64,000 nucleotides of DNA from Chloroflexota bacterium (GTDB taxonomy: Bacteria; Chloroflexota; Limnocylindria; Limnocylindrales; CSP1-4): NCBI GenBank assembly GCA_021787395.1, contig JAJYLZ010000005.1:1-64000 (forward strand), given 5' to 3'. How positions within the stretch are numbered: position 1 is the first letter of the stretch; every line of letters begins with the position of its first letter. Shown here piece by piece: positions 48,414 through 58,029 of the stretch. The notes below the pieces were generated by a model that saw only the letters and a list, made by a program, of their open reading frames with translations, was not told the origin of the DNA and ran no database searches. A program made the position numbers and the translations under genes.

Positions 48414-50069
48414 GTGCCGGTCTCTCGAGCAGCCCACGCCGCCAGCGTCGTTCCGTCCCCCCGCCGCCCGACGCGTCGCCTGTCCGTGGCAGTCGGCCTG
48501 CTGTCGCTGCTGCTGGTGCTGTTCTCGCTGGTCCCGCCCGCCGTCGCCGAGGTTGACGCGGTCTCGACCTACTCGCTGTCCGCGCGGTGCGCCGCGTCGA
48601 TGCGCACCGGCGCCACGACCGCGGCGGCGCTCAAGCGGACCGTGGCGTCGGGCACGCGCGTCGTCGCCAGTGGGGCAGTGATTGGTGCCGCGTGGCACAC
48701 CAAGTGCGGCGGGACCACCACCTCGGGCCGTGCCTGGTACCGGATCACCTCGATCGGCGGGAAGAGCGTGAAGTCGCTCTACGGCGTCTCGTACCTGTAT
48801 GCGGCGAGTGGACTGTTCAAGGTGGTCACCGTCTCCACTCCGTCCTACTCGGTCTGCTCCGGGACGGCGCTTCGGACCAGCCCATCGCTCAGCGGCACCG
48901 TCAAGGCCAGGCTGGCGGCTGGGACCAGGGTGGTCTCGAACGGCACCCGGTCGGGCGGTGCGTGGTCCATCAGCTGCCCGTCAACCGCCACCGGCACGGC
49001 GTGGTACCGGATCATCTCGGTCAACGGCAAGAGCGTGCAGTCGCTCTACGGGGTGTCCTACCTCTGGGCGTCCAAGGGGCTGTTCGCGGCGACGATGCCC
49101 GCGCCGGACCCGACGCCCAGCGACCCGCCCTCCGCACCGACCGCGTCGCCCAGCTCGACATCCGCGCCCACCGCGCCGCCCACGGCCTCGCCCTCGGCGC
49201 CGCCGACCCTGCCGCCCTCGCCGACCCCGTCGCCCACGCCGGCCATGACGCCGCTCCCGATGTTCGTGCCGTACCCGCAGCAGCCCGTCGCATGCCTGCC
49301 GCCGCCTTCGCCCACGCCCACGCCGGTCCCGCTGCCCACGCCCGTCCCGCCCCCCACGCCCACGCTCAACCCCAGTGCGTCGCCCACGCCCACACCCGTC
49401 CCGACGCCGACGCCGGCGCCCACCCCAACCCCGTCCTGGAGCTGCGTGACGGGCGTTGACGTGAGCAACTGGCAGGGCACGGTGGACTGGTCGCAGGTTG
49501 CCGCGGCCGGCTACAAGTTCGCGTTCCTCAAGGCGACCGAGGGCGGCTGGTACATCGACCCCACCTACGCCGCCAACCGCGCCGGCGCCAACGCCTACGG
49601 GATCGTCATCGGGGCCTACGACTTCGCCCAGCCCACGACGATGCCCGGCCAGGCCCAGGCGGAGGCCGACTTCTTCGTCGGCATCGCGATGCCCCAGCTG
49701 GGCGACCTGATGCCGGTGCTCGACCTGGAGACCACCAACGGGCTGTCGCCCGCGAACCTCCAGAGCTGGGTGACGCAGTGGCTGTACGAGGTCTATGCGC
49801 GCACCGGGCGGCGGGCGGCGATCTACACCTCGCCGTCGTTCTGGGCGAACGCGATGGGCGGCTCGACGTGGTTCGCCCAGAACGGCTTCCCGCTGTGGCT
49901 GGCGCACTGGACCGCAGCCACCAGCCCGACCGTGCCCGCCCTGAACTGGTCGGGCTACAGCTGGTCCTTCTGGCAGTGGACAAGCTCGGGCACCGTGCCG
50001 GGCATCAGCGGGCGTGTGGACCTGGACCGGTTCCAGTACGCGGACCTGACGCCCTACCGCGTCCCGTAG
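48414..50069 (+). CDS. Secreted GH25 lysozyme with two SH3-like repeats and Pro/Thr/Ser-rich linker
   Basis: Signal peptide; repeats ...GRAWYRITSIGGKSVKSLYGVSYLYAASGLF / GTAWYRIISVNGKSVQSLYGVSYLWASKGLF; GH25 VTGVDVSNWQGTVDWSQVAAAGYKFAFLKATEGG; SD AAGGAGG before GTG. Confidence 0.9.
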   Translation: MPVSRAAHAASVVPSPRRPTRRLSVAVGLLSLLLVLFSLVPPAVAEVDAVSTYSLSARCAASMRTGATTAAALKRTVASGTRVVASGAVIGAAWHTKCGGTTTSGRAWYRITSIGGKSVKSLYGVSYLYAASGLFKVVTVSTPSYSVCSGTALRTSPSLSGTVKARLAAGTRVVSNGTRSGGAWSISCPSTATGTAWYRIISVNGKSVQSLYGVSYLWASKGLFAATMPAPDPTPSDPPSAPTASPSSTSAPTAPPTASPSAPPTLPPSPTPSPTPAMTPLPMFVPYPQQPVACLPPPSPTPTPVPLPTPVPPPTPTLNPSASPTPTPVPTPTPAPTPTPSWSCVTGVDVSNWQGTVDWSQVAAAGYKFAFLKATEGGWYIDPTYAANRAGANAYGIVIGAYDFAQPTTMPGQAQAEADFFVGIAMPQLGDLMPVLDLETTNGLSPANLQSWVTQWLYEVYARTGRRAAIYTSPSFWANAMGGSTWFAQNGFPLWLAHWTAATSPTVPALNWSGYSWSFWQWTSSGTVPGISGRVDLDRFQYADLTPYRVP

Positions 50070-50112
50070 CGGGAGTCGTTGCCTCGGCTTCCGGGCGCCG
50101 CCGCCGATCGCC

Positions 50113-50118
50113 TAGACT
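50113..50118 (+). promoter_or_regulatory. Leaderless-type -10 (TAGACT) 6 nt before aminotransferase ATG
   Basis: TAGACT-ccggcc-ATG. Confidence 0.55.
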
Positions 50119-50124
50119 CCGGCC

Positions 50125-51879
50125 ATGGAGTCCATCGACGCCACCACGCCCGCCCATCAGCACGCACGCCGCCCGCCCGCCCCGAACCCGCTGATCGGCC
50201 TGGTCCGCGCGTCCGTGGTGGGTGACGACGAGGCCGTCGCCGGTCCGTTCGGGATCCGCCGGGTGACCTATGCCGACTACACGGCGTCCGGCCGCAGCCT
50301 CTCGTTCATCGAGGACTACATCCGCGACGCCGTTCTGCCGCTGTACGCGAACACGCACACCGAGTCGTCGGGGACCGGCCTCCAGACCACCCGCTTCCGC
50401 GAGGAGGCCCGCCGCCTCGTGCTCGAGGGCGTGGGCGGCGACCACGATCGGCATGCGGTGGTGTTCTGCGGGTCGGGGTCCACGGCGGCCATCAACCGCC
50501 TCGTGGACGTGCTCGGGCTGCGGATCCCGGCCGAGCTGGACGACCGGTACGGCTTCCGGGCTCGGATCCCCGCCGATCAGCGCCCCGTCGTGTTCATCGG
50601 ACCGTACGAGCACCACAGCAACGAGCTGCCCTGGCGGGAGTCCATCGCCGACGTGGTGATGATCCACGAGGATGCGGACGGCGAGATCGACCTCCTCCAG
50701 CTGGAGGAGGAGCTCCGCCGGCACGAGGCGCGGCCGCTCAAGATCGGCTCCTTCTCGGCGGCCTCGAACGTGACCGGGATCGTGTCCGACACGGCGGCCA
50801 TCTCGCGGCTCCTGCACGCCCATGGCGCGCTCGCGTGCTTCGACTTCGCGGCGGCGGCCCCGTACGTGGCGATCGAGATGGACCCCGGCGGCGACGCGGC
50901 GGCCGGCAAGGACGCGGTGTTCATCTCGCCCCACAAGTTCATCGGCGGGCCGGGGACGCCGGGCGTGCTCGTGGCCCGCCGCGACCTGTTCCGCAACCGG
51001 GTGCCCACGATGCCCGGCGGCGGGACTGTGCTGTACGTCAATCCGCTCGAGCACGTCTACCTCGACGACGTCGAGCACCGGGAGGAGGGCGGCACGCCGG
51101 CCATCGTGGAGTCGATCCGGGCCGGCCTCGTGTTCGGCCTCAAGGCGGCCGTGGGCGTCGACGCCATCCGCGAGCGCGAGGCCGACTTCATCCACCGGGC
51201 CCTCCACCGGTGGGAGTCCAACCCCTCGATCGAGATCCTCGGCAGCCACACCGCCGAGCGGCTCTCGATCGTGTCCTTCGTGGTCCGCCACGGCGGGCGG
51301 TATCTGCACCACAACTTCGTGGTCGCCCTGCTCAACGACCTGTTCGGCATCCAGTCGCGGGGCGGCTGCTCCTGCGCCGGCCCGTACGGGCACCGGCTGC
51401 TGGGGATCGACTTGGAGCGCTCGCATGCGTTCGAGCGCGAGATCTCCCGCGGCTGCGAGGGGATCAAGCCCGGCTGGGTGCGGGTGAACTTCAACTACTT
51501 CCTGTCGGAGCGCGTGTTCGAGTTCATCCTCGACGCGGTGGACCTGGTGGCGAGCGAGGGGTGGCGGCTGTTGCCGCAGTACGCCTTCGACCCGGCGTCG
51601 GGCCTGTGGCGCCATCGGGCCGGCCTGCCGGAGCCGCCAGCCTCGCTGCGCGACATCGCCTACGACAGCCTGGGCATGCACTACCCGAGCCATCGCCACC
51701 ACGAGCCCGAGTCGCGGCTGGCCGACTACCTGGCCGAGGCGCGGGAGATCTTGGCCCGCCCGCCGGCGGCCGTCGCGGGGACCGCCCCGGGTGCCGTCCC
51801 GCCCGCCGCCTCGGTCGGCCCGGACTTCGAGTCGCTGCGCTGGTTCCTGCTCCCCGAGGAGGTCGCCGCAGGTGGCTGA
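50125..51879 (+). CDS. Class V aminotransferase-fold PLP enzyme (cysteine desulfurase-like)
   Basis: CGSGSTAAINRLVDVLGL, YEHHSNELPWRES, SAASNVTGIVSDTAAIS, FISPHKFIGGPGTPGVLV. Confidence 0.9.
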   Translation: MESIDATTPAHQHARRPPAPNPLIGLVRASVVGDDEAVAGPFGIRRVTYADYTASGRSLSFIEDYIRDAVLPLYANTHTESSGTGLQTTRFREEARRLVLEGVGGDHDRHAVVFCGSGSTAAINRLVDVLGLRIPAELDDRYGFRARIPADQRPVVFIGPYEHHSNELPWRESIADVVMIHEDADGEIDLLQLEEELRRHEARPLKIGSFSAASNVTGIVSDTAAISRLLHAHGALACFDFAAAAPYVAIEMDPGGDAAAGKDAVFISPHKFIGGPGTPGVLVARRDLFRNRVPTMPGGGTVLYVNPLEHVYLDDVEHREEGGTPAIVESIRAGLVFGLKAAVGVDAIREREADFIHRALHRWESNPSIEILGSHTAERLSIVSFVVRHGGRYLHHNFVVALLNDLFGIQSRGGCSCAGPYGHRLLGIDLERSHAFEREISRGCEGIKPGWVRVNFNYFLSERVFEFILDAVDLVASEGWRLLPQYAFDPASGLWRHRAGLPEPPASLRDIAYDSLGMHYPSHRHHEPESRLADYLAEAREILARPPAAVAGTAPGAVPPAASVGPDFESLRWFLLPEEVAAGG

Positions 51880-51881
51880 CC

Positions 51882-53270
51882 GTGGCTGACCCCGTCCGTG
51901 CAGTGCTCGGCCTCGACGTCGGCACGACGGAGGCGAAGGCGATCTGCCTGGGCCTCGACGGCCGACTGATCGGCCTCGGGCGGTCGGGCTACCGAACCGA
52001 CACGGGGCCTGACGGGCGGGCGGAGCAGGACCCGGCGGACTGGTGGTCCGCGCTGGCGGCGGCCGTCCAGAGCCTGGACCTGGCCGGCGTGGACGTGCTT
52101 GCGGTCTGCGCCGTCACCCAGGGGCCCACGCTGGTGGCGGCCGACGACGAGGGGATGCCGGTGCGGCCGGCGGTCACGTGGCAGGACCGTCGCCCCGGCG
52201 ACACCGGCTTCGGCCTGCTGCCGCGGATGGCCTGGCTGTCGCACCGCGATCCCGTCGCCGCGATGCGCGCGGTGTGGCTGATGCCGGCCTGGGACGCGGT
52301 CGGACTGTGGCTGAGCGGAGTGGCGGCCACGTCCCTGCAGGCGCACGAGACGGCACCGGAGCCCTCCGCGCTCGAGGATGCGGGCGTGCTGCCGTCGAAG
52401 GTGGCCGAGGGGCGGCCGGTGGGGTCGAGGCTGGGGCAGCTCCGGCCCATCGTGGCCGCCGCACTCGGGCTTCGGGCGGGGACGCCGGTCATCTGCGGCG
52501 TGAACGACGGGGCGGCATCGATGCTCGGTGCCGGGCTGCTCGCGCCGGGGGACGCGGTGGACACGGGCGGGGCGTCCGGCGGGATCGCGATCTACGCGGA
52601 CCGCGAGGTGCGCGTGCCCGGCCTGTACGCGGCGCCCGCGCCGCTGCCGGGGCGGTGGGCGGTGGGCGGCGCGATGGCCGCGCTCGGCGCGTCGGTGGAC
52701 TGGTTGCGGTCCGCCATCCTGGGCGATCGGTGGTCGATCGAGGAGCTGTTCGCCGAGGCGGCCGCCGTCCCCGCGGGGGCCGACGGGCTGGTGTTCCTGC
52801 CGTACCTCGCCGGCGAGCGGGCGCCCGTCTTCGACGAGGGGGCGCGCGGCGCGTTCGCGGGGCTGACGCTGGCCCATCATCGAGGGCACCTGGTGCGCGC
52901 CGTGCTCGAGGGCGCGGCCTACGCGATTCGCCACGTGGCCGAGCCCCTCGCCGCCGCCGGCGCGCCGGTCACCTCCCTGCGGCTTGCGGGCCGGCCGACG
53001 CCCGGCGACCTCTGGGGCAGCATCAAGGCCGACGTCCTGGGCGTGCCGACGCTCGTGCCCGCGGTGGGGGAGACCGCGGTGGTGGGTGCCGCGATCCTGG
53101 CCGCGGCGGGGGCCGGAGCGGTGCCCGACCTGGCGGCCGGCGTGGCCGCGATGACCGGGATCGCCCGGCGGATCGAGCCGGACCCGCGGGCGCGCACCGT
53201 CTACGACTCGGCGTTCGCGACGTACCTCGCCCTCCACCCGGCGCTGCGCGAGGCGGGGATCGGCCGCTAG
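51882..53270 (+). CDS. FGGY family carbohydrate kinase
   Basis: AVLGLDVGTTEAKAICLGLDGRLIG ... VFLPYLAGERAPVFDEGARGAFAGLTLAHHRGHLVRAVLEGAAYAIRH. Confidence 0.92.
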   Translation: MADPVRAVLGLDVGTTEAKAICLGLDGRLIGLGRSGYRTDTGPDGRAEQDPADWWSALAAAVQSLDLAGVDVLAVCAVTQGPTLVAADDEGMPVRPAVTWQDRRPGDTGFGLLPRMAWLSHRDPVAAMRAVWLMPAWDAVGLWLSGVAATSLQAHETAPEPSALEDAGVLPSKVAEGRPVGSRLGQLRPIVAAALGLRAGTPVICGVNDGAASMLGAGLLAPGDAVDTGGASGGIAIYADREVRVPGLYAAPAPLPGRWAVGGAMAALGASVDWLRSAILGDRWSIEELFAEAAAVPAGADGLVFLPYLAGERAPVFDEGARGAFAGLTLAHHRGHLVRAVLEGAAYAIRHVAEPLAAAGAPVTSLRLAGRPTPGDLWGSIKADVLGVPTLVPAVGETAVVGAAILAAAGAGAVPDLAAGVAAMTGIARRIEPDPRARTVYDSAFATYLALHPALREAGIGR

Positions 53271-53288
53271 GGTTGCCCGTCGCCCGGC

Positions 53289-53575
53289 GGCCGCATGGGC
53301 CGGCAGGGTGGGGGTGCGCGGTCGTTCGCGAATCGCGGAACGAGGTGGGCCGGGTGGTCTCGCGCGCCCTTGGGTCCGCTGCGCTGGGGGTCCGTGAGCC
53401 CGGGGCCGCATGGGCCGTCAGGGTGGAGGTGCGCGATCGTTCGCAGATCGCGGAACGAACGGGGGCCAGCGGGCGGGGCCAGCGGGCTGGGGGTAGGCGG
53501 GCTGGGGCCAGCGGGCTGGGGTCGGCGGGCTGCGGCAAGTGGGTCCGCCCGGTAGTTCCGCGATTCGCGAACGAC
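53289..53575. repeat. Intergenic repeats: 56-bp direct repeat (53289-53344, 53404-53459) plus inverted 22-bp copy (53554-53575), and 12-16 bp GC-rich tandem repeats between
   Basis: ggtcgttcgcgaatcgcggaac; copy 2 atcgttcgcagatcgcggaac; copy 3 reverse complement identical to copy 1 over 22 nt. Confidence 0.8.
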
Positions 53576-53721
53576 CCGACTGCGCCGTGGGCGGGGGAAG
53601 GTGCCGCGCCCAGGTGCGACCCGGCGGGCGCGGCGCCCTCACGCGGCGTCCGTGCACGGGAGACGGGCAGAAGGTCGTTCTGCAACCCCTCGTGCCATGG
53701 GTGGTAGCATCCCGTCCAGAG

Positions 53722-53882
53722 CCTTCGGGGCAGGGTGCAACCCCCGACCGGTGGTAGGGCCCGGCGCAGTCCGGGCGAGCCCACGAGCCAAGCCGCGGCG
53801 CAGTGCCAGCGGGGCGGCAGATCCGAGGCGAGGCGCGTCCTCGTCGACCGGAGCCGACGGTACAGTCCGGATGAGAGAAGGC
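53722..53882 (+). ncRNA. FMN riboswitch (RFN element)
   Basis: ttcggGGCAGGGTGcaacccCCGACCGGtGGTa...AGCCCaCGAGCc...GATCCGag...ccGGAGCCGACGGTAcAGTCCGGATGagAGAAGG consensus. Confidence 0.93.
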
Positions 53883-53954
53883 TGTGGTCGGCCGCGTCCG
53901 CGCGGGCCGATCGCCCTGCCCCGTCGTGCCCGAGCAGCGACGGAGGCACAGCGC

Positions 53955-54905
53955 ATGGAACCGGCCCGGGACCCCGCGACGGCAACGCCGTTTGCGCACG
54001 TCCCCGGCGCTGGCGCCGGCGTCCGCCTCGCCGGCATCACGCTGGCGTTCCGCGGCGCACGCACGACGCGCGTCCTCGACGGCATCGACCTCGAGGTCCG
54101 CCCCCGCGAGGTCATCGCGCTGATCGGCCCCAACGGCTGCGGCAAGTCCACGCTGCTGCGGGTCCTCGCCGGCCTGATCCCGTCGGACGCCGGCACCGTG
54201 ACCATCGACGGCAACCCGGTCAGCGGCCCCGACCCGAGGGTCGGGCTCGTGTTCCAGGAGCCCCGCCTGCTCGCCTGGCGGTCGGCCGAGGACAACGTCC
54301 GGTTCCCGATGGAGCTGGCCGGCTGGCCCAAGGGGCGCCAGGCGGCGCGCGCCGACGACCTGCTGGGGCTCGTCGGGCTGCGGGAGTACGCGCGCAGCCG
54401 GCCCGGGACGCTCTCCGGCGGGACGCGGCAGCGCGTGTCGATCGCTCGCGCGCTCGCCCTCGAGCCCAGCCTGCTGCTCCTCGACGAGCCGTTCAGCGCG
54501 CTCGACGCCCTGACCCGCGAGCGGTTCAACCTCGAGCTGCTGCGCCTTTGGGAGCGGACCGGCACCACGATCGTGCTGGTCACCCACAGCATCCCGGAGG
54601 CGGTGTTCCTCGCCGACCGGGTCGTCGTGCTGTCGCCCCGGCCGGCCCGCGTGCTCGCGGACATCCGGGTCCCCCTGGCGCGCCCGCGGCGGTTGTCGGA
54701 CCTCGACTCGGCGTCCGTCTCGTCGCTGGCCGCCGACGTCCGCGCGCACCTCGTGGACACCACCGATGACGCCATCGCGATGGAGGAGGCCCGCACCGCG
54801 ATCCCCGCCGGCCTGGCGCCGCGGGACCGCCCGAGGCGCTTCGCGGCGACGGATCCCGGCACGCCCGCCTGGTTCGACCCGTTCGCGCCGGAGGACCCAG
54901 AATGA
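53955..54905 (+). CDS. ABC transporter ATP-binding protein, FMN-riboswitch controlled (riboflavin-type)
   Basis: ALIGPNGCGKSTLLRVLAGLIPSDAG, LSGGTRQRVSIARALALEPSLLLLDEPFSALD. Confidence 0.93.
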   Translation: MEPARDPATATPFAHVPGAGAGVRLAGITLAFRGARTTRVLDGIDLEVRPREVIALIGPNGCGKSTLLRVLAGLIPSDAGTVTIDGNPVSGPDPRVGLVFQEPRLLAWRSAEDNVRFPMELAGWPKGRQAARADDLLGLVGLREYARSRPGTLSGGTRQRVSIARALALEPSLLLLDEPFSALDALTRERFNLELLRLWERTGTTIVLVTHSIPEAVFLADRVVVLSPRPARVLADIRVPLARPRRLSDLDSASVSSLAADVRAHLVDTTDDAIAMEEARTAIPAGLAPRDRPRRFAATDPGTPAWFDPFAPEDPE

Positions 54906-55738
54906 CCGCCGCGTCCCAGGACGGCACGCCGGTGCGCACCCGCGCGGATGCGCCGGTCACCGCCCAGCCCCGGCCGCGCCGATCGCGGCGCTTCGCCGGG
55001 AGCCTGTGGCCCGCCGCCGCCAGCCTCGTCGTGTTCGTCCTGGCCTGGCAGCTCATCGTGTTCGTGAGCGGGTTCCCGCCCTACATCCTGCCCGGGCCCC
55101 TGGCCGTTGCCGAGGCGTTCGTCCGCGCCTGGACGGACGGCACCATGTGGCCGCACGTCGCCGCCACGCTGCTGGAGGTGCTGCTCGGCTTCGCGCTCGG
55201 CGCCTCGATCGCTCTCGGGGTGGGCATCGCGCTCGCCCGCTCGCCGCTCGCCGAGCGGCTGCTCAGCCCCTACCTCGTCGCCGCCCAGGCCACGCCGGTG
55301 CTCGCGCTGGCCCCGCTGATCGCCCTGTGGTTTGGGACCGGGCTGCTGTCCAAGCTCGTGATCACCACCCTGATCGTGTTCTTCCCGGTCGCGGTGGCCA
55401 CGATGGTGGGCATCCGCTCGGTGGACCCGCGCCTGCTCGAGATGGCGCGCTCGTTCCGGGCCGGCAACTGGCAGATCGTCAGCCGCGTTGAGGTGCCCGC
55501 CGCCGCTCCGGCGATCCTGGGCGGCATGCGGGTCGGCGTGACCCTCGCGGTGATCGGCGCGATCGTCGGCGAGTGGGCGGGCGCTGATCGCGGCCTCGGC
55601 GTGCTGATCAACATCGCCCGCGGCTCCCTGTTCGACATCCCGCTGATGTTCGCGGCGCTGCTCCAGCTCGCGATCATCGGCGTGACCCTGTACCTCGTGA
55701 TGCTGTTCATCGAGCGCCGGATCGTCGGCGAGCGATGA
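54902..55738 (+). CDS. ABC transporter permease (SsuC/ThiX family; RibX-like)
   Basis: 278 aa; EVLLGFALGASIALGVGIALARSPLAERLLSPYLVAAQATPVLALAPLIALWFGTGLLSK. Confidence 0.92.
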   Translation: MTAASQDGTPVRTRADAPVTAQPRPRRSRRFAGSLWPAAASLVVFVLAWQLIVFVSGFPPYILPGPLAVAEAFVRAWTDGTMWPHVAATLLEVLLGFALGASIALGVGIALARSPLAERLLSPYLVAAQATPVLALAPLIALWFGTGLLSKLVITTLIVFFPVAVATMVGIRSVDPRLLEMARSFRAGNWQIVSRVEVPAAAPAILGGMRVGVTLAVIGAIVGEWAGADRGLGVLINIARGSLFDIPLMFAALLQLAIIGVTLYLVMLFIERRIVGER

Positions 55739-56832
55739 GGATCCTGCCCAATACCTCGGAGGTCCCGATCCCCGTGCTCCACCGCCCCCGCCGACTCGCC
55801 GCCGCCGTAGGCGCCCTGGCGATCACCGTCGCCGCATGCGGCTCCGCGTCGCCCTCAGCCGCCCCCACCGCCTCGGCGGCTCCATCCGCGGCCCAGTCCG
55901 CCGCCTCATCCGGTGCCTCCGGCGGCGCCGCGACCGCCCTGACCGTCGGCCTCGGCTACATCCCGAGCGTCCAGTTCGCGCAGTTCTACCTCGCCCAGCA
56001 GGCGGGCTACTACGCGGCGGCCGGCCTGAAGGTGACACTGCAGAACGAGACGGACCCCGACTTGATCACCAAGGTGGGCCAGGGTGCCGTGGACATCGGG
56101 ATCGGTGACGGCACGTCCGTCATCCCGGCCGTCAGCCAGGGGATCCCCGTGGTCTACACGGCCACGATCTACGGCACCTTCCCGTCGATCGTGATCGCCA
56201 AGGCCGGCTCGGGCATCACCGCGCCAGCCGACCTCAAGGGCAAGAAGATCGGCATCCCCGGCAAGTACGGCAGCTCGTGGATCATGCTCCAGGCGCTGCT
56301 CAAGTCCGCCGGGCTGACCACCAACGACGTGACCATCGTCGAGTTCCCCGACTACGGGCAGGCGGCCGCGCTGCAGCAGGGCGCGGTGGACGCGGCGACC
56401 GGCTTCACCAACAACGAGCCGATCCAGCTCAAGAACGCTGGCGTCGACACGGTGACCCTGTCGGTGGACTCGATCGTGCCGCTGCCCGGGCCGGGCCTGG
56501 TGACCGGGACGGCCACGCTGGCCGCGAAGCGCGACGCGCTGGCGGCGTTCGTCAAGGCGACCCTCAAGGCCATGAACGACATCGCCGCCGACCCGCAGAA
56601 GGGCCTCGACGCCACGTTCGCCCTGGTGCCGGACCTGGCCAAGGACAAGGCGCTCCAGGCGCAGATCCTGGCCGCGACGATTGTCACCTGGAAGAACGCC
56701 CGGACCAACGCGCCCTTCGGCGCCATCGACACGGCAGGCTGGCAGCAATCGCTGGAGTTCATGACCGGGCTCGGCCTGGTGCCCAACCCGGTCCAGGCGT
56801 CGCAGCTCACCAACTCGTCCCTGCTGCCGTAG
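55735..56832 (+). CDS. ABC substrate-binding lipoprotein, NMT1/THI5-like (RibY-like)
   Basis: Lipobox AITVAAC; VGLGYIPSVQFAQFYLAQQAGYYAAAGLKVTLQNETDPDLITKVGQGAVDIGIGDGTSVIPA. Confidence 0.9.
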   Translation: MRILPNTSEVPIPVLHRPRRLAAAVGALAITVAACGSASPSAAPTASAAPSAAQSAASSGASGGAATALTVGLGYIPSVQFAQFYLAQQAGYYAAAGLKVTLQNETDPDLITKVGQGAVDIGIGDGTSVIPAVSQGIPVVYTATIYGTFPSIVIAKAGSGITAPADLKGKKIGIPGKYGSSWIMLQALLKSAGLTTNDVTIVEFPDYGQAAALQQGAVDAATGFTNNEPIQLKNAGVDTVTLSVDSIVPLPGPGLVTGTATLAAKRDALAAFVKATLKAMNDIAADPQKGLDATFALVPDLAKDKALQAQILAATIVTWKNARTNAPFGAIDTAGWQQSLEFMTGLGLVPNPVQASQLTNSSLLP

Positions 56833-57167
56833 GCCGCCGCCCGGGCGGGACCAGATTCCCACCCGGCAGGACCTCAGCGCCGCACCTCCTGCTTGCGGGC
56901 ACGCCTGACCGGCGCCCCGGTCCGCTCCGGCGCGGTGGCGCCCCGGCGCGCCTGCCCGGCGCCTGCACGAGACCGGTCAAGCACCGGCACGAGTATCGCC
57001 TCCCGGCCCTCGTGGCCGAGGGCGGGGCTCTGGCGGGGCGGCCAGCGAAGCACCGCTTGCCGCACTCGCCGTCCGCCGCCTGCCGGCCGCTGCCCCGGTG
57101 GTGGACCGTCCCGTACTTCCGGCGCCGCGCGGTAGCCCAACTGGGGCATTCGGGCCATGCACGGGAG

Positions 57168-57195
57168 TTGCTTTCATGAGGTCGCTTTCATGAGG
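57168..57195 (+). repeat. 14-bp tandem duplication (ttgctttcatgagg/tcgctttcatgagg) upstream of TasA-like gene
   Basis: Direct reading, 13/14 identical. Confidence 0.7.
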
Positions 57196-57284
57196 CAGCG
57201 CGTCCCGCGGAACTCGGGCTGCTGCCGAGGCGCCGGCGATCGTCAACCACCGCCGCGCACGCATCGAGACCGAGGAGTCTGGAT

Positions 57285-57914
57285 ATGAACTCAGGGCACA
57301 CGACACAGCGGGCCGAGCGCGGGCGACGTCGCCGTCTGGCCGGCCTGGTGGTGATCGGGCTTGCCGCGATGACCATCGGTGCGGCGTCGCTCAGCCTGGC
57401 GCTGTTCACCAGCGCCGCGACCGTCAACGGCAACTCCTTCACGACCGGCACCGTCGTGATCGGCACCAACCCGGCCACCGCCCTGCTGTCGGCCACGGCG
57501 CTGATGCCCGGCGACTCCGTGCCCTCCGGCACGCCCGGCGCGCCCATCACGGTGAGCAACACCGGGACCGCCCAGCTGCGCTACGCCATCAGCGGCACGT
57601 CGACCGACGCCGACAACCTGCACCTCAACACCCAGCTCGTGCTCACGGTGCGGCAGCCCGACGGCAACACCGGGTCCAGTTGTACGGCCATGACCGGGAA
57701 CGTGCTGTTCAACGGCGTCGTCCCGACGGCGGGGGTGAACATGGTGGGCGACCCGACACAGGGGTTCCAGACGGGCGATCGCACCCTCGGCGGCGGCACC
57801 AGCGAGACGCTCTGCTTCAAGGCCTCGCTGCCGATCGGCACGGGCAACGCCTTCCAGGGCGCCACGTCCGACTACACCTTCACCTTCAGCGCCGAGCAGA
57901 CGGCGAACAACTAG
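57285..57914 (+). CDS. TasA/camelysin-like secreted protein with SipW-type signal peptide
   Basis: GLVVIGLAAMTIGAASLSLALFTSAATVNGNSFTTGTVVIGTNPATAL; next to SipW-like peptidase. Confidence 0.75.
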   Translation: MNSGHTTQRAERGRRRRLAGLVVIGLAAMTIGAASLSLALFTSAATVNGNSFTTGTVVIGTNPATALLSATALMPGDSVPSGTPGAPITVSNTGTAQLRYAISGTSTDADNLHLNTQLVLTVRQPDGNTGSSCTAMTGNVLFNGVVPTAGVNMVGDPTQGFQTGDRTLGGGTSETLCFKASLPIGTGNAFQGATSDYTFTFSAEQTANN

Positions 57915-58029
57915 AAGCTCGCACCCAGCGGGCGCGGCACGCCGCGGCCGACGGTCCAGCTCGGGCTCCCCGGGGGGCCCGGCTCCGATCGGCCGCTCCG
58001 CCGCACCCGCTGGCAGTCCGGGAGACGTC

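Noticed and set aside
48300-48414. c-di-AMP (ydaO) or c-di-GMP-I riboswitch before GH25 lysozyme
   Set aside because: Lacks ydaO GGGGACCC/GAAUC blocks and the GEMM GGGCAAACC block; only a loose GACGC resemblance. Kept as unclassified structured leader.
49100-49440. Repetitive Pro/Thr/Ser tract as a separate repeat element
   Set aside because: In-frame PTP-rich linker between SH3 repeats and GH25 domain; ordinary low-complexity coding sequence.
50125-53270. Selenium or Fe-S operon based on the cysteine desulfurase-like enzyme
   Set aside because: Neighbouring FGGY sugar kinase and absence of suf/isc/sel genes give no support.
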